Shown: piece after piece, positions 23,441 through 42,536 of the stretch
Layout: each line of letters begins with the position of its first letter
How positions within the stretch are numbered: position 1 is the stretch's first letter
Source of the DNA: Atrichornis clamosus
Taxonomy: Eukaryota; Chordata; Aves; Passeriformes; Menuridae
Length of the DNA stretch: 64,000 bases
Assembly (NCBI GenBank): GCA_013400975.1
Contig: WBMZ01004771.1
Coordinates: 216,847 to 280,846 of the forward strand
Direction of reading: 5' to 3'
Program-made: the position numbers and the translations under genes
Notes under the pieces: generated by a model
Database searches by the model: none
Seen by the model: the letters and a program-made list of their open reading frames with translations, nothing else
What the model was told of the DNA's origin: nothing

Positions 23441-26400
23441 TAGTGTCTTTAATATACAGTTTATATACTTACAATACACGGTTTAAATTTGTTCATATAC
23501 ATTACGGGGATATTTATTTGCACCTGGTTTAAATAATAATCTGCCTTCAGTCTTTTACACAAAAGCCCAAAACAGCACAGAATTCCACAAAACCCATGCT
23601 TCGTTTTATAACGGAAATGTCCTAAGCCAAAGTTTTGGGGCTTTTTATTTTTTTTTCCCGTGTTACTTTTTTGACATACCCAAAGTGAATCTAAAGAGCT
23701 AAGAACGAACATATTTTTAATATAATTCAGAAGATTGTCCAAGTCAAGAGAATCACTCTGCAGATTTTCACACTGAAAATTTGGTTATTACACACAAAAA
23801 CTGTGAAGTCTGAACAACTCCTGGACTATTAGGAGTATAAGACATAACAAAACGAAGAGTCATTTATTGCTAGGTCTCAACAAGGGGCCTGCCCTTCCCC
23901 ACTGCCCTGCCAGCCCTAATACCACAAATAAAAAGGACGATCCCTCATGCCGATTTCACCTGTACCTTCTGGCTTGTATATAGGAACGCTGCCATTTCAG
24001 AGCATCAGAAAGAGTGGCCAGGAGAGCTGGGCTGAGCCATAGTCCTCTCATAGGGCTGGTGTTTGGCTTTTAAGTAAATGGTGCAACCCCCTGCCTGGCC
24101 CGCAGGCAGGACCTGGCTGGCCTGTGTTGCAGGCAGGCAACCCGCCGGGCAGCGCGCACGTAGCTGGTGCCAGCACAATTTGTTTAGTGGGAGGACAATC
24201 AAGAAGCTGATTCAAGACAAGAGCATAGGAGAAAACAATTATTTATAGGCAGGTTTGAAACACGACAGGTTTTCAGGCAGCTTCGCTATTCACGCTGTTT
24301 CCCTCAAAGTTGTTGTGGAATGAGGTTCATGTAAGTAGCAAGTAAAACGGTTGTATTAGCAAATACACAGTAATACACAGTAACTTCAAACCCTTGCTTC
24401 TAGCTGAAAAGAATACTTCAAAATACATTTCCCTTCTAAATTTGGATGGACCAAATGTTTTCTGTCTAAGTCTCTAGCCGTAGGCAATTTTTACAATATG
24501 GCAAGGATAAGAATGCAAATATCCACTCTGAGTGGCTGTCAACACAGCTTTGGTTTAGCCAGGCAGGCAGCAAGACAAAGGATCTTAATCCTAGGCACAA
24601 AGAGTGCTTGAAAGAAACTAGCATTTCCCCTCAAGTTTCCTCTCCATCCCTGCCCTGTCCAATTCTGTGTCCACCTCCAGAAAAGCCTCCATGCCAGAAA
24701 CCAGCTTTCACTGCTGCAGGCAGCATCAGTCCTCGTGCTGACCCATGACGGTTGCATAGAAAGGATGTGTTCCCTGGTGCAGGACAAAGAGACAGCTCCT
24801 ACAGAATGACATGCCCTATTTTTTGCTACCAAAACCTCCAGACAAACAAAAAGCCCAAGGATAACACACAGCTCAGACCCTGATAACCAAATAAACCCCA
24901 AAGGTCTTACACGTATTTAATTTGAGGAAAGAAATCCCAGGTTAGGATTGGCCTATTTTAGCAGACTGCCTCCAAAATACAAGTGGTTTTAGGTCCACTC
25001 TGGCACAATGCTCAATGGTTACATCTCTCTTAATAGACAAAATGGGCCAGAGCTTGCTCTCAGGCCCCAAGGACAATCAACAGAACTCCCATTAGCACAT
25101 TTGAACTTCACTACTGTCCAAAAACCAGATAGGTTTGCCCCACTGCTGACCTCCCTGCTGTGCCTGGAAGTTGCCATAGCCTGGCTACCTATTGAAAGGT
25201 ATCCCTTTCCATAACCCAGGATCCAAAGGCCAAGCCACAACCCTCCAGCTGCCCAGTTTGCTCATCACTCTCCTGATTTAACCACAGCAGATACTTCAGT
25301 CCAGCTTGGGCATCTCAGCAGATAGATCGACACCATAGTCATACAATTCACACAACACAAATGTTAGGAACACCTAAATCCCAAAAACTGGCTTGGAAAA
25401 TGAAGGCGATGAGTGGCTAAGGGCAAAATAAAAGGTTAACTAATAATACATTATGCATAAAAATAAGTAAGCAGTGCCAAGCCAGAACATGACAACTGGA
25501 AGGCCATCAATAGCAGGTTTGCAGTTAGAGGTTTTTAGCTGTACTTTGGTGCACAGGCTCAGCTCCTGCAATCAATGCACATTTCTGGGCCTTTCAGTGG
25601 GCCAGCAGCAGTTTGGTTTATGCACGTGATGTTACTGCAGCACAGTGAATGCAAACTGCACCAGGCTGTTTGCAAAAACTGCTCCAGGCAGGTAAGCAGA
25701 GATAGAATAGGTTTGACCCATGGTCAAACATCCCTACTTTCTCAGGGATGTTAATATCCTGGGGGCTGTTAGCAGTATTTAATGTTAATATTACCAAGAC
25801 TGCCATATTTTCTTTTTTTTTTTTCCTTTTCTTTCTCTTTAAAAAAAAAATATTTTAGGATTTTTTACCAAGATTTAACAAGCTGAGCATAAGAATGAGA
25901 AGTACCTGACACTAAAGATTTTGCCCTTTCATATTTGAGCACTCATTTGACATGGTGAGAGTTAAAAGGCAATTGATTTCAACTTGCATGTGTCTACCAA
26001 CAAGCATACACATCTGAACAGTATTCAAATTTGACCTAGTCTTACTTGCAGCTAAAATATTTTAGGATACTAATTAAAAGGCATTTGGAGAAAGCTATTG
26101 ATCTGTTGCTTGAAGTCAATACATTGTGAAAAAGAGGATTATGAACCCTTGGGGTTTTTCTGTTGGGATATTTGTTGGCTTTCTAGTACCCACAACAATT
26201 GGGCTTTGCCCTCTGGTTGGGAACTGGTGGTTTGCATTATTGCAAGACAAATAATGCATCTTGGCTTCAGCATGGCGACATGACATGGAATTTGTCCCAA
26301 CAACAGAAAGCTCTATTTGCTAACAAATTCTTTTTAATAAGTCAATAAGCTTGAGAAGATAGGCAAAACCAGCTTCCCATTTTTGTCCCTGCTCTGTATT

Positions 26401-28088
26401 TTCTCTTGATGCTCCCACTACGTGCCCTACAATGGAGAGGTAATTTTGTACATTAAAAAGGTAAACAAGGCAGGTGATGGTGTCCCCTGGCCACGGCTCT
26501 GCTCAGCTGCAAGTGAAGGTGAAGTTGCTCTAGCATCCCTGCCTCTGACCACCTGAGGATCCTGGGCACACACACCTGCTGAGGAGGGACACCACAGACT
26601 GTTTCCTGAGGACCTCCACAAATCCTTGAATCCAGTATACAAAGGCAGGGGGATCCTGGGGTTATATAGACACATTTCAGAGGGCTGTGCCAACTAGAAG
26701 AAATCCGCAAAGGACTATCAAAAGTCAATCCTATTCCTAGCCTTTTGAGCAGTTAAATTTGAGAGGTCTCCAGGGGCAGACTAATGCCCACTTACCATCT
26801 CTGTGCTCCCTTTTAACTGCTACTTCCGTGTGACATCTATTGCAGAGACTTTTTGCAGCTGGGCAACTGAATTAGCACATCCTTTAATGCTACAGCCCCT
26901 CTCACTTTGACACCCACATCCTCCTAGACCACTGCAGACAAGACAGGTGAACTGAAAGCATCACAACAACTTCCTGTGGCATGGCCCAAAACCTCACTTG
27001 GCCCATTCTCAGCAGCGTGCCACACTCCATTTCTGATCCCTCCCGCCTGGCCAATGCTGTATTTCAAAGGCACGCTACGGGAGTACCACCACCTTCCCAC
27101 ACAGATCCGACCGCAGGAGTAGGAGAGCAGACCGAGCGCGTTTTCAGCTGATCCGCACAGCAGCAGGGGGAACACAAGGGGCTGTTACCTTCCACCACAG
27201 CACAGCTCCTGCATGGGCTGTGCTAGCAGGCTGCTGCAGCAGGCAGGATCTGCTGAGAAAAGAGTCTGTGCACTGAACTGCCTTTCCCATGAGAAAGCTG
27301 CAGGACCAGAAGTCATGCTATTTACTCCACTCATCCGACTACAAAAGCAACTTTTGAAATCTACAGGTCATAAACTTTTAATTGGCATGGGCAGAGTGGC
27401 TCAGTAGAAAATCCCCCTTCTCCCTCCCCTCTGGGTAACAAACTAAGCATGACTCTTGGTTTAAAAACATTTAACTCTTTTTGCTCAAAGTAACATGGAA
27501 AATACATCCACGTTACAGATAGTCAGGAAGATACTGTTAATAAAAATAATGCTGCAAGAGTAGTGTATTAGTGGCACTTCACAGCAATTCTTAACATTTT
27601 CAGATGTAGTGTCAAAACAATGCTTTTGTATATCTGAACATGCTTCTTGTTAACAGAAATGGAAGAAAGTCACAGCATGTTGCCAAATATTATGTGAACA
27701 GAAATAATCCCGTAAGAAATGCTTTTTTTTTGCAGTTAACATAAAACTGTAAACTGGATTGGTGTGTGTCTTTCAGCATCAAATTGTTCAGTAATAAATA
27801 CGACTAAGTCTTAACAGACTACAGAGTAAAAGTTCCCTTAGTGTCCAGTTTTTAGCAGCTGTTGAATGTTCAGGGATGCACAAAGGCACACCTCTGCAGA
27901 TTCTCTACCTTTATTATTGACATAGAAAAAAAAAAATCCATTCACCACTCAAAAATGTTTATCTGCATAGTAAGAATTTTTCTACTACTATTTACAAGAA
28001 TGGTTTTTAGTGCAAAAAACAGGAAGTGATGTATTAGCTCAAGTGTATTGAGCACACCTCACACAGTTTCACTAAAAACTAGCCAGCG
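23441..28088 (-). other. GAREM1: Region downstream of GAREM1: 3' UTR of unknown length, then intergenic
   Basis: The GAREM1 stop codon is at 28089-28091, and its 3' untranslated region must extend to lower coordinates. Possible poly(A) hexamers (TTTATT on the + strand) occur at 27910-27915, close to the stop. Others lie far downstream, for example near 23510 and 23645, with an ATTAAA variant near 23450. I cannot tell which is used. A T-rich then A-rich tract lies at 25808-25850. No other exon is seen. Confidence 0.45.
25808..25850. repeat. Pyrimidine-rich / poly(A) tract
   Basis: A run of T with interspersed C passes into ten consecutive A. Low-complexity sequence. Confidence 0.8.
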
Positions 28089-29060
<972 letters not shown>

Positions 29061-29389
29061 TCACAAATTATCTGACAGAGTCAGAGGGCACCCGTCAGAA
29101 GGAAAGAATCTTCTTTCCTCCAGCAGAACTTTTCACATTTGAATTAACATGTTTGAATTAATGCAGTGACAGTTCTTTTACCCCTTCAACAATCCTGACA
29201 AGATGCTGATATACCCAAAAGCCTCATGTCTTGTTTTTTCAAGCTCATAAAAAAGTAGATGTCTCAATTCAGTTCTGTGTCATCTCACAAATACTCATTT
29301 TTTCACTGTTGAATTCCTGAGGGATACCATACCACCATGGATAGGAAACAGCTTCACATGTAGTACAAGATGTTCTAATCCAGTATTTT

Positions 29390-29396
<7 letters not shown>

Positions 29397-29421
<25 letters not shown>
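29397..29421. repeat. (AT)n microsatellite
   Basis: About twelve perfect AT units in the GAREM1 intron. Likely polymorphic. Confidence 0.95.
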
Positions 29422-30945
29422 CACCAGAGATGTGTCATGGTGAGCAAAAGCTCATATCAGGCAAGGTCACCTTTGCACTAGACCATGTGCATCAGAGTGC
29501 AGTACAGACACAGAGTGAGAAAATGCCAAAGGAAGAGCTTTACCTGGAAGGGTAAGCAGACCTAGCTAGATGTGCTTGTTTGTGTGTCTGGATCTTTAAA
29601 ATGCTCTGATGAGAAACACTTGTTCTTCAAAGGCACCTAAAGAAAGCTACCCTGACCCACTTCCAGGTGGTGAACTAAGCTCAGCCTGTCTGAGGGACCT
29701 GATGGTTTATATCCCAAGGATCCGGAGATAACAACAAAAGCACGCAAATTGTTATCAAAAGCAAATGTTATGCCACTTTTTAAAAGAAAGTCTGAAAGAT
29801 TGCGTTGATCTTTGGGATTTTGGCCAACTAAGCCAGAACACTGGAAAAACAATCAGCATACTTATAAAATCCTTACTCAACACAACAGACGGAAACCAAC
29901 AGTTGAAAAAAATTGTTTTAATTACTCACCTCTCTCTCCTGAAAACTAACTACTGAAGAAAGAAACTCAACAGTCACCCCGTGACAGCTCAGTGAAAACT
30001 GCTTGAGAATGGTAGCAGCTATCAAAAAAACAGCATTGTTTTCAATGGATTGACACAAAATTACTTCCCTTTGTGCTTACATTGAGTCAGAGAGGAAGCC
30101 AATGTGGACTGGCCCACACCAAATACAAAGTGTAGATGTGTAAAACCAGCTCTAATCTACATCACTGGAAAATATCAGCCCCAACAGATGCAGTTTCCCT
30201 CTTTCTAACCACCCCTCAGTCTCCATTCCATGCCTTCCAAATTTTTGCCTGTTCATGTCACTAATACAAGTCTGACAGGTAAAGCAGCTGGATGTTTATG
30301 ATAGCAGAGATGCATTTTTCTCCCCTCAACAAGAATACACCATCAGCTGATAATTTCTGGCTGCTTAAAGGCCAACTGGTGTGCCATACACAGTGCAAAT
30401 CATTTTTCACAAGCCAAAGCATTGAGCTGAGAAAACAGTCAGGGAGGTGTTGTTAAACAACCAACCATACTGAGGAATTAAACTGATTGATCCTGTTTCT
30501 GTTGTCTAATTCCATACTAGAACTGTAACATTTATTAATTTCAAAGATTAATGGAATTAATGAAAACTGATAAAGTAACATTTTCAAAGAGCTTATTTAT
30601 TTGTCCTCTAAGAAAATTAACTCCCTGGGACTCAGTGCCAAAGGATGCAAGAGGAACCTCAAATACAGCTGAAGCTAGGTATCAGGCATTTTATAGGCAG
30701 ATAAGGACAAATCATACTGATTTTGTTTGTGTTTAAAATACTGCCTGCAACCCTTCATGATCCAGAAAACAAGATCATTGATATAAATGGCAAAGCACCT
30801 TCACCAGCAATCTGGTTACTCCCCACATTGCCAAATTTCTAGTAGCTTCCTCTGCAACACCAGGTCAATTCTACTAAAATGGAGACATCTGGTCTGGACC
30901 CAGCTGGAGATGAATTTCATGCCAACACTGGGAAGTTCAAGGCAA

Positions 30946-31256
30946 ATCACAGAATCACAGAATTGTTTAGGTTGGAAAAGACTTCTAGGATCATCAATCC
31001 AACCATTAACCCAGCACTGCCAAGTCCATGCCTAAACCATGTCCCCAGGTGCCACATCTGCACATCTTTTAAATACCTCCAGGGATAGGACTCCAACACC
31101 TCCCTGGGCACCTTGTTCCAGGGCTTGACCGCCTTTTCCATGAAGACATTTTCCCTAATATCCAATCTAAACCTCCCCTGGTGCAGCTTGAGGTCATTTC
31201 CTCTGGTCCTTTGTTACGTGGGAGAAGAGACTGACCCCCACCTTGCTCCAACCTCC
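30946..31256 (-). mobile_element. CR1 LINE, truncated 3' end (- orientation)
   Basis: The reverse strand ends with the AAGTCTTTTCCAACCTAAAC and ATTCTGTGATTCTGTG tail. Going upstream on that strand it shows GGCAGTGCTGGGTTAATGGT, ACATGGTTTAG, CTGGAACAAGGTGCCCAGGG and GACCTCAAGCTGCACCAGGG. It belongs to the same 3'-end subtype as the copy at 42262-42536. 5'-truncated. Confidence 0.94.
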
Positions 31257-32324
31257 CGCATTCCTGAGAAACTTCTCTCCTGTTTTCCTGGTTTTTTGGA
31301 AGGCAGATGTATTCTTAGCCACAAAGAGAGAAAGCAGCATTTGGTGGGCCCCAAATGCTGGGAGGTCTTGTGCTCAGCCCCCTGCAGAGTAGACCTTGAC
31401 AGAACTACCCAACAGGCTTTCATGAAATAAGCAAGCAGCCTTGATCTAGAGTGATCATTGCCAGATCCACAACACTAAGCTGCAAATGTGCAGTACTGCT
31501 CAGTAAGGCAATTCCAGCCAAAGTTATTATACCAACTGCATCCAGGCTGAAATAATTTCAGTGATGTTTCAGATGAATTTGTAATATCCAGACAGGTAGT
31601 ATCTTGTCATGGAAGGGCTGCCAAAAATAATGGCAAGAAGACATCCAAGGCAAAAGGGAGGTGAGGCTTCAGAAGGTGCATATACTTTCTAAAGGCAAAG
31701 GAAGGATGCTGTATTGCTAGGAAAAGCTACACAGCACATAATTCTGAATTTACTGTCAACTTTCACCTAGCCTGGTGGATTTTCCAGTTTGTGGGTTACG
31801 TTTGTGCTGAAGTGTGTTTGATGTGGAAGCTGTCTGGCCCCCTTCTGCTACACCTCACTCCGCACTCAGTGGTGTCTGTTGGCCTCTCTGTCCTCTATCA
31901 CATCCACCCCTCAGGTTCCCATATAGTTAGCACAACACACTCTTTTTGTGTCCCCAGTTATCAGAGCAGGCTGCACTGCATGCATGTAGCACTAAAATCC
32001 CACCCAAAAACTAACTTTGAGATGGCCTGGTTTGAAGATTCAAGCCTTTCAAGAAGCCTACAGACCTACATGTAATTTTCCAATTAGACAGCCTATGTCA
32101 CCTAAGAGTGATATTACCATGTCAATGTGTGCAGGTATTTAATATAAATTGCTACGTCCTATCTAGTAAAACATAAGTTTCTGCTGGAGCTTTTCTTCCT
32201 TTTGAATCTTCAAAAATAACTTGACAGGTTAGCCTGCTTTACAAAGAGTCAGCAGGTCTGACACCGTACCAGGCCTTAGGAACAAGCGCCTTCAAAGAGA
32301 ACAGTGCTAAATTTAACTTTCTCA

Positions 32325-37547
<5,223 letters not shown>

Positions 37548-38726
37548 TGCTTCTGATTTGGGAGGCACTGGAGGTGGAGGTAGGGAAGCATCTGAAGACT
37601 TTGTGGTTGTTCCGACAGTTGCAGGCACAGGAAGAGACGCAGTACCACACTTTGATCGGAAAGATCCTCTGTAGTTGTCACACTTATTCTTCTCACTCAG
37701 CGAGCAAGAGAGAAGCTGGTCACCACCCCTTCCAGACCCTTGGTCCAACCAGAGCTCTTCGTAAGGAAGTTCTGGTTTTGTAGGCAGAAACATCGATTCT
37801 TCGCTAACTTCAGGAAAAAGGTAATCACTGCTACTGTCCCCAGACTCCTGGTACTGAAGAGCATCGTGAGAGAACAGGGCCCACTCATTACACAAGTCCC
37901 TGCAGCCGTGGAGGTTCACCTCACTATTCCCATGCAGGTTGTTCCCATAGACGCACACGGAAAGCCGGTGGAAGGACTGTGTGAGCTCGTCCCGCGCGTA
38001 GCTGAGGGAGTTTGGCATGTGGCTGTGCCCCGTGCATCGGCTCTTCTTCGGGCTCTTGCAGTCGTCGTTCCAGTCAGTTTTTACATCTCGCACGGCACGG
38101 GAATACTCATCTATGTCAAACTGTTCCTGGCATATATTAAACCAATGCTGGATGAGGGATTCGTGCCACAGCTCCCCCTTCACCAGACTATCAGGTAGAA
38201 TAAATTTCGGAAGTGTCAAGTGCAAGGGAAAATGCATGGGAATAATTTTGTTTCCACGAAGCACGCAACAAACTACCACAGTCTTGGTTTGAATGTTGAC
38301 AAACTTGTACCGGTGCCCTTCACGGATAAAATGCAGGTCGTAAGGGTTTCTGGGTGTAGGACTCGGCACAGTCACATTAACAGGCAGCCTGGTTTTTTCT
38401 ACTATATTGCGAATCGTGTGCTCACCTTCTTGCATCTGCACCTCCAGTGGGCTGCGGGTGCTGAACTTGCCCTTACACTGGAATGGGAGACTGATGCTCT
38501 CGTTGGTCCTGTGGTTCATGCAAATGAGGCAGGGCATTTTGCCTCTGCCTAGCTTACTAATTGAATTGAGTTTCCCGATTTTTTTGAAGATGGTATTGAG
38601 TCGTGACTTCTCCTTAGAAGATTTTGCATAAAGGATTTCTGCTTGCCCCATTAAAGTGAGCTCATCCCCAGTACTAAGGGTAATGTTGTAAACTTCAGTG
38701 TCTTCATTGCATTCACCTGAAGCCAC
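37548..38726 (-). CDS. GAREM1: GAREM1 main exon: CABIT domain and central region
   Basis: The largest exon, 1179 bases (393 codons), phase 0 at both ends, from acceptor TATTTTGCAG to donor GCA|GTAAGT. It starts VASGECNEDTEVYNITLSTG and continues the CABIT domain (MGQAEILYA, MPCLICMNHRTNESISLPFQ, MQEGEHTIRNIVEKTRLPVN, RNPYDLHFIREGHRYKFVNI). CABIT is the cysteine-containing all-beta module shared with THEMIS. The second half holds a basic patch (KSPKKSR) and conserved blocks around HRLSVCVYGNNLHGNSEVNL. It then has the acidic tyrosine motif LPYEELWLDQG; the corresponding human tyrosine is, from memory, Tyr453, reported to be phosphorylated and needed for partner binding. A polyproline stretch LPPPPVPPKSEA closes the exon. 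ORFs on the + strand here are antisense shadows. Confidence 0.97.
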
Positions 38727-38867
38727 CTGCAAAATAATAATACAAATTTTGGTTTTGCCCTACTGAAGACAGTATTTAAAATCATATCAAATCTATTGAG
38801 ACTGAACTTACAAGACTATGCATTGGGAAAAACGAAGTAACTTTATTTGAACAGCCGACTGGTCAAG

Positions 38868-38901
38868 TGCAAGGTGTTTAACCTTGCAAGGTGTTTAACC
38901 T
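38868..38901. repeat. 17-base perfect tandem duplication
   Basis: TGCAAGGTGTTTAACCT occurs twice head to tail with no gap. It could be a recent replication slip or a sequencing feature. Confidence 0.95.
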
Positions 38902-41353
38902 GAAGCTCAGCTAAATAACCTTTTTTTATTGTTCTTGCACATTCTTGCATCTTACTTGAGAGGAAACAGCCACCTGAAACTGCCAAAGGTGAGAACAAAC
39001 ATAACCATTTTTTAAAGAAAGGAAAAGTCCACATATCCCAACAGTTCAAATAGCCACTTGTGCCATACAGTTATGACAGACCATGTCTGGACTCCCCTGG
39101 GTGTCTTTTCCCCACACCCTTGTTTTTGCTGTCTGTTAGAACTTATTTGCCAGGCTCTTGAGGGAAGCAAACTTCTTTCACCATCTTCATCTCCCTGAGG
39201 AGCAGAAAAGGTGATCTCATCATTACAGATGAAGCATATCCCTTTGATATAATCTTTTCCAGGCTAGGGGGAATGACAGATGACATCTATTCCCTGAAGG
39301 AGAAGTCAAGAGTGTCGGTCTATCCCATATGCCTAACTCCCCCCCTGCTTTGCTCTCCTAGTCATAGACTTCCTTCCTCATTTTTTGATCATAATTGCAA
39401 TTTAAGAGATTAAACAACATATGCACAGCCATGTGTGAGCTTTTCTAGTATGGAAATTGTACCAGGAAAAAAAAAAACCAAAACAGATGTCCAAGGCTCA
39501 TTTGCTCCTGAAGTTATTTCCTTAAGACTGAAATAACTCTTTATAGACAAGATTGCTCTGCCGCATATTTGAGTGGTTTAACATGAAAAGCCCTTTTGAG
39601 GGACCTAACAGAACCCACCCAATTTTTCTGCAGTAGCAGCAGAAGATACCTACTTATAAAGAAAGGTGCACCAGATAAACACTACTGGTCTGTTACAGAC
39701 CAATTTATTTTAGAATATTGAGCATAGTAAAAAAATTGCAAATGAAAACATATGCTAAAATTGTGTAACTCTTCCTCACCTCTGCAACAAGAGACTTCAT
39801 GGACTTGTGTGAAGTTCAAATTTCAGGCTTCAAACTCTGATATTATCACACAATAGCCACTGCATGAAATCAAAGCTGTAATTTCAGTAAGTTAATAACT
39901 GACAAGTGCTGTGAATAATGCTTCCTCCTGTAAGACGTGACCTGCAATTCTCCTGTATTTGTAGAACTGTGATTATCTTCTGCAAGCCTCCTGGAGCAAT
40001 TGCACCGGCAGCTCAGGCGAGGTGTGCCTCCCTTAGCACTTCAGGCTCAGCGCTTCCGGAAAGGAAGTCATTCAAACCCTGAATTATCTAAACAAACACT
40101 AATTGGTCTGATCCAGGAAACTGCTACGATTTATGGTACGCAATACTCATTCAGTTTGCACCAGTGGCCTGACAGCATTTTGAAACACCACGACATGAGA
40201 GGAAAGCACTCGTGGGTTTTTTGCTGATAACGCGGGTGTGACGCGAATTGCGGGTTTCCCCTCAAACTGCCACAGAGCGCCGTGTCTGAGCTGCTGCCCT
40301 GCCTTCGGGGGGCTGATAAGGGCTGGGGACACACTGGGCTCTGTGCCTGTACTGTGCAATCCTCCCCTTGTCTTTCTGAGAGGGTGTTTTCTCTAAGAAT
40401 ATTGCTTTCTAGCATCAGCAAGTCCCCACGAATGGCTGCTTTGACAACGACAACTACACTGTTGGACTTTTCACTCGATGCTATACCATTACAGCCTTTC
40501 CTCAATACTTGTGGGACACTGTCTGGAGTGAGGAAGGTGCCAAAACCTACAGCTGTGGGAGTTCCTGCTTGGTCAACTTCCAGTTCCCTAGAGAATCACA
40601 AACAAGCCACTGTAGGAGGAAACGGTGGGTCAGATGTGGAAGCGCAAAGGTAACTAAATGGCTGAGCTTCACAACGAAGGTCTTGTGGAGCAGCTATTTA
40701 TTAATGGCATCCACTTCAACCTGTCAAATAGCAAAGGGACTTTTAGAGTTAACAGGCGTGTTTAAAGACAAAATTATTTTCAATTTAAAAGCCTGAAAAT
40801 AATGTCTTCATTTAAAAAAAATATAGTCACAGGATAATAACAGGTGAAATAATGCTGAATTTAACCTTGGATATGTGTATAGACCAGGGAACAAGATGCT
40901 GGAAAGCAGCGCTGCGGAAAGGGACCTGGGGGTCCTGGTCAGTGCAAGTTGAACAGGAGCCAGCAGTGCCCTGGCAGCCAGGAGGCCACCCGTGTCCTAG
41001 GGGACTTCAGGCACAGCAACACCAGCTGGGCAGGGCAGGGATTGTCCTGCTCTGCTCTGCACTGGGGCAGCCTCACCTCCAGTGCTGGGGGCAGTTTTGG
41101 GCAACAAAATAAAAGAAAAACATTAAGCTATCAGACAGTGTCCAAAGGAGGGCCATGAGGACGGTGAAGGGTCTTGAGGGGAACCCATATGAGGCGTGGC
41201 TGAGGGCACTTGGTCTGGAGGAGACTGAGGGGAGACCTCATTGCAGTCTACACCATCAATGAGGGAAAGAGGAGGGGCAGGCACTGATCCCTTCTCTGTG
41301 GCGACCAGTGACAGGACCCGAGGGAATGGCCTGAAGTTGTGTCAGGGGAGGAT

Positions 41354-41552
41354 AAGGTTGGATAGTAGAAAAAAGTGCTTCACCCAGATGATGGTTGGAT
41401 ACTGGAACAAGCTCCCCAAGGAAGTGGTTACAGCACCAAGCCTGACAGAGCTNAAGGTTGGATAGTAGAAAAAAGTGCTTCACCCAGATGATGGTTGGAT
41501 ACTGGAACAAGCTCCCCAAGGAAGTGGTTACAGCACCAAGCCTGACAGGGCT
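41354..41552 (+). repeat. 99-base direct duplication around a single N
   Basis: 41354-41452 and 41454-41552 are the same CR1 segment with one visible difference (A at 41449, G at 41549), separated by the N at 41453. Confidence 0.95.
41453..41453. other. Single-N assembly join
   Basis: One ambiguous base inside a CR1 element between two copies of a 99-base block. A probable unmerged contig overlap. Confidence 0.9.
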
Positions 41553-42261
41553 CCAGAAGCATTTGGACAATGCGCTCGGGCACATGGTGTGACCCTTGGG
41601 GATGGTCCTGTGCAGGGCCAGGAGTAAGACTCGATGACCCTTGTGGGTCCCTTCCAACTCAGTACATTCTATAATATTTTGTGAAGAGAAAGATGATGCC
41701 ACGGTTCTAGTTTGGCACTCTGAGAAAAATACTGTTCTGCATTCTTCCTTCTAAACAAAAATATAAGGTATCAGTTGCTGTCTAAAATTATAATAAAAAC
41801 TGAAAAAGTGAAATTAAAAGCCTAAGACCACACAGATTTATCTCTACCCACTAAACTCTACTATGGTGATGTTAAGACCACTGATACCTCTCAGCAGGTT
41901 AATTATACTTTAAAACTGGTAGGCAAATGGTAGGTAAATATGTGTTCCAGAATACTAGCAACAAAGATATACCATACATATCATATCTAGCTCTCAAAAC
42001 ACGTAGTAGCACACAGATATCATTCAGCTTTTGTTTTGCAGATTACACAGCTAAATGATCTTTACTTTGTCCTTGCAGCAATGACATATGAAAATTACAT
42101 TTGCTCTGTCTTGTTCACTCAAACATTTCACTTTATCAATGGTCACAAAACTTAGAGAAAAATCAAGAAAGAGCCATGGACTTTAGCTGGGCTTTTCACT
42201 GCCTTTGGTAATTTTGTAGGGCCTCCAGAAGCCCAGGAATCAGTCAAGCATAACATTTCCC

Positions 42262-42536
42262 CAGAACAGATGGGACAAGAGGAAAATGGCCTCAAGTTGC
42301 ACCAGGGGAGGTTTACATTAGATATCAGGGAAAACGTCCTTATCCTAAGGGTTGTCATTCATTGGAACAGGCTGCCCAGGAAAGTGGTTGAGGTACCATT
42401 CCTGGAGGAATATATAAGACGTGATGACATGGCACTTAGGGACATAGTTTACTGGTGGACTGGGCAGTGCTGGGTTAATGGTTGGACTTGATGATCTCAA
42501 AGGTCTTTTCCGACCTAAATGATTCTTGGTTCTATG
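42262..42536 (+). mobile_element. CR1 LINE, truncated 3' end
   Basis: Landmarks in order: GACAAGAGGAAAATGGCCTC, AAGTTGCACCAGGGGAGGTT, ATTGGAACAGGCTGCCCAGG, GGCACTTAGGGACATAGTTT, CAGTGCTGGGTTAATGGTTG, GATGATCTCAAAGGTCTTTT, CCGACCTAAATGATTCTTGG and TTCTATG. Same subtype as the copy at 30946-31256. Confidence 0.94.

Larger units (their letters stand above)
40885..41677 (+). mobile_element. CR1 LINE, truncated copy
   Basis: A longer CR1 fragment. It includes the GGGGTCCTGGTCAGTGCAAG, GAGCCAGCAGTG, GTCCAAAGGAGGGCCATGAGG and GAGGAGACTGAGGGGAGACCTCATTGCAG motifs. It ends in CACATGGTGTGACCCTTGGG, TCGATGACCCTTGTGGGTCC, CTTCCAACTCAG and an ATTCTAT tail. This is a different 3'-end subtype from the copies at 20027, 30946 and 42262. 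Its real length is about 100 bases less if the duplication at 41354-41552 is an artefact. The 5' edge is approximate. Confidence 0.92.

Noticed and set aside
37574..38631. Several + strand ORFs of 69-152 codons
   Set aside because: Antisense shadows of the large conserved GAREM1 exon.
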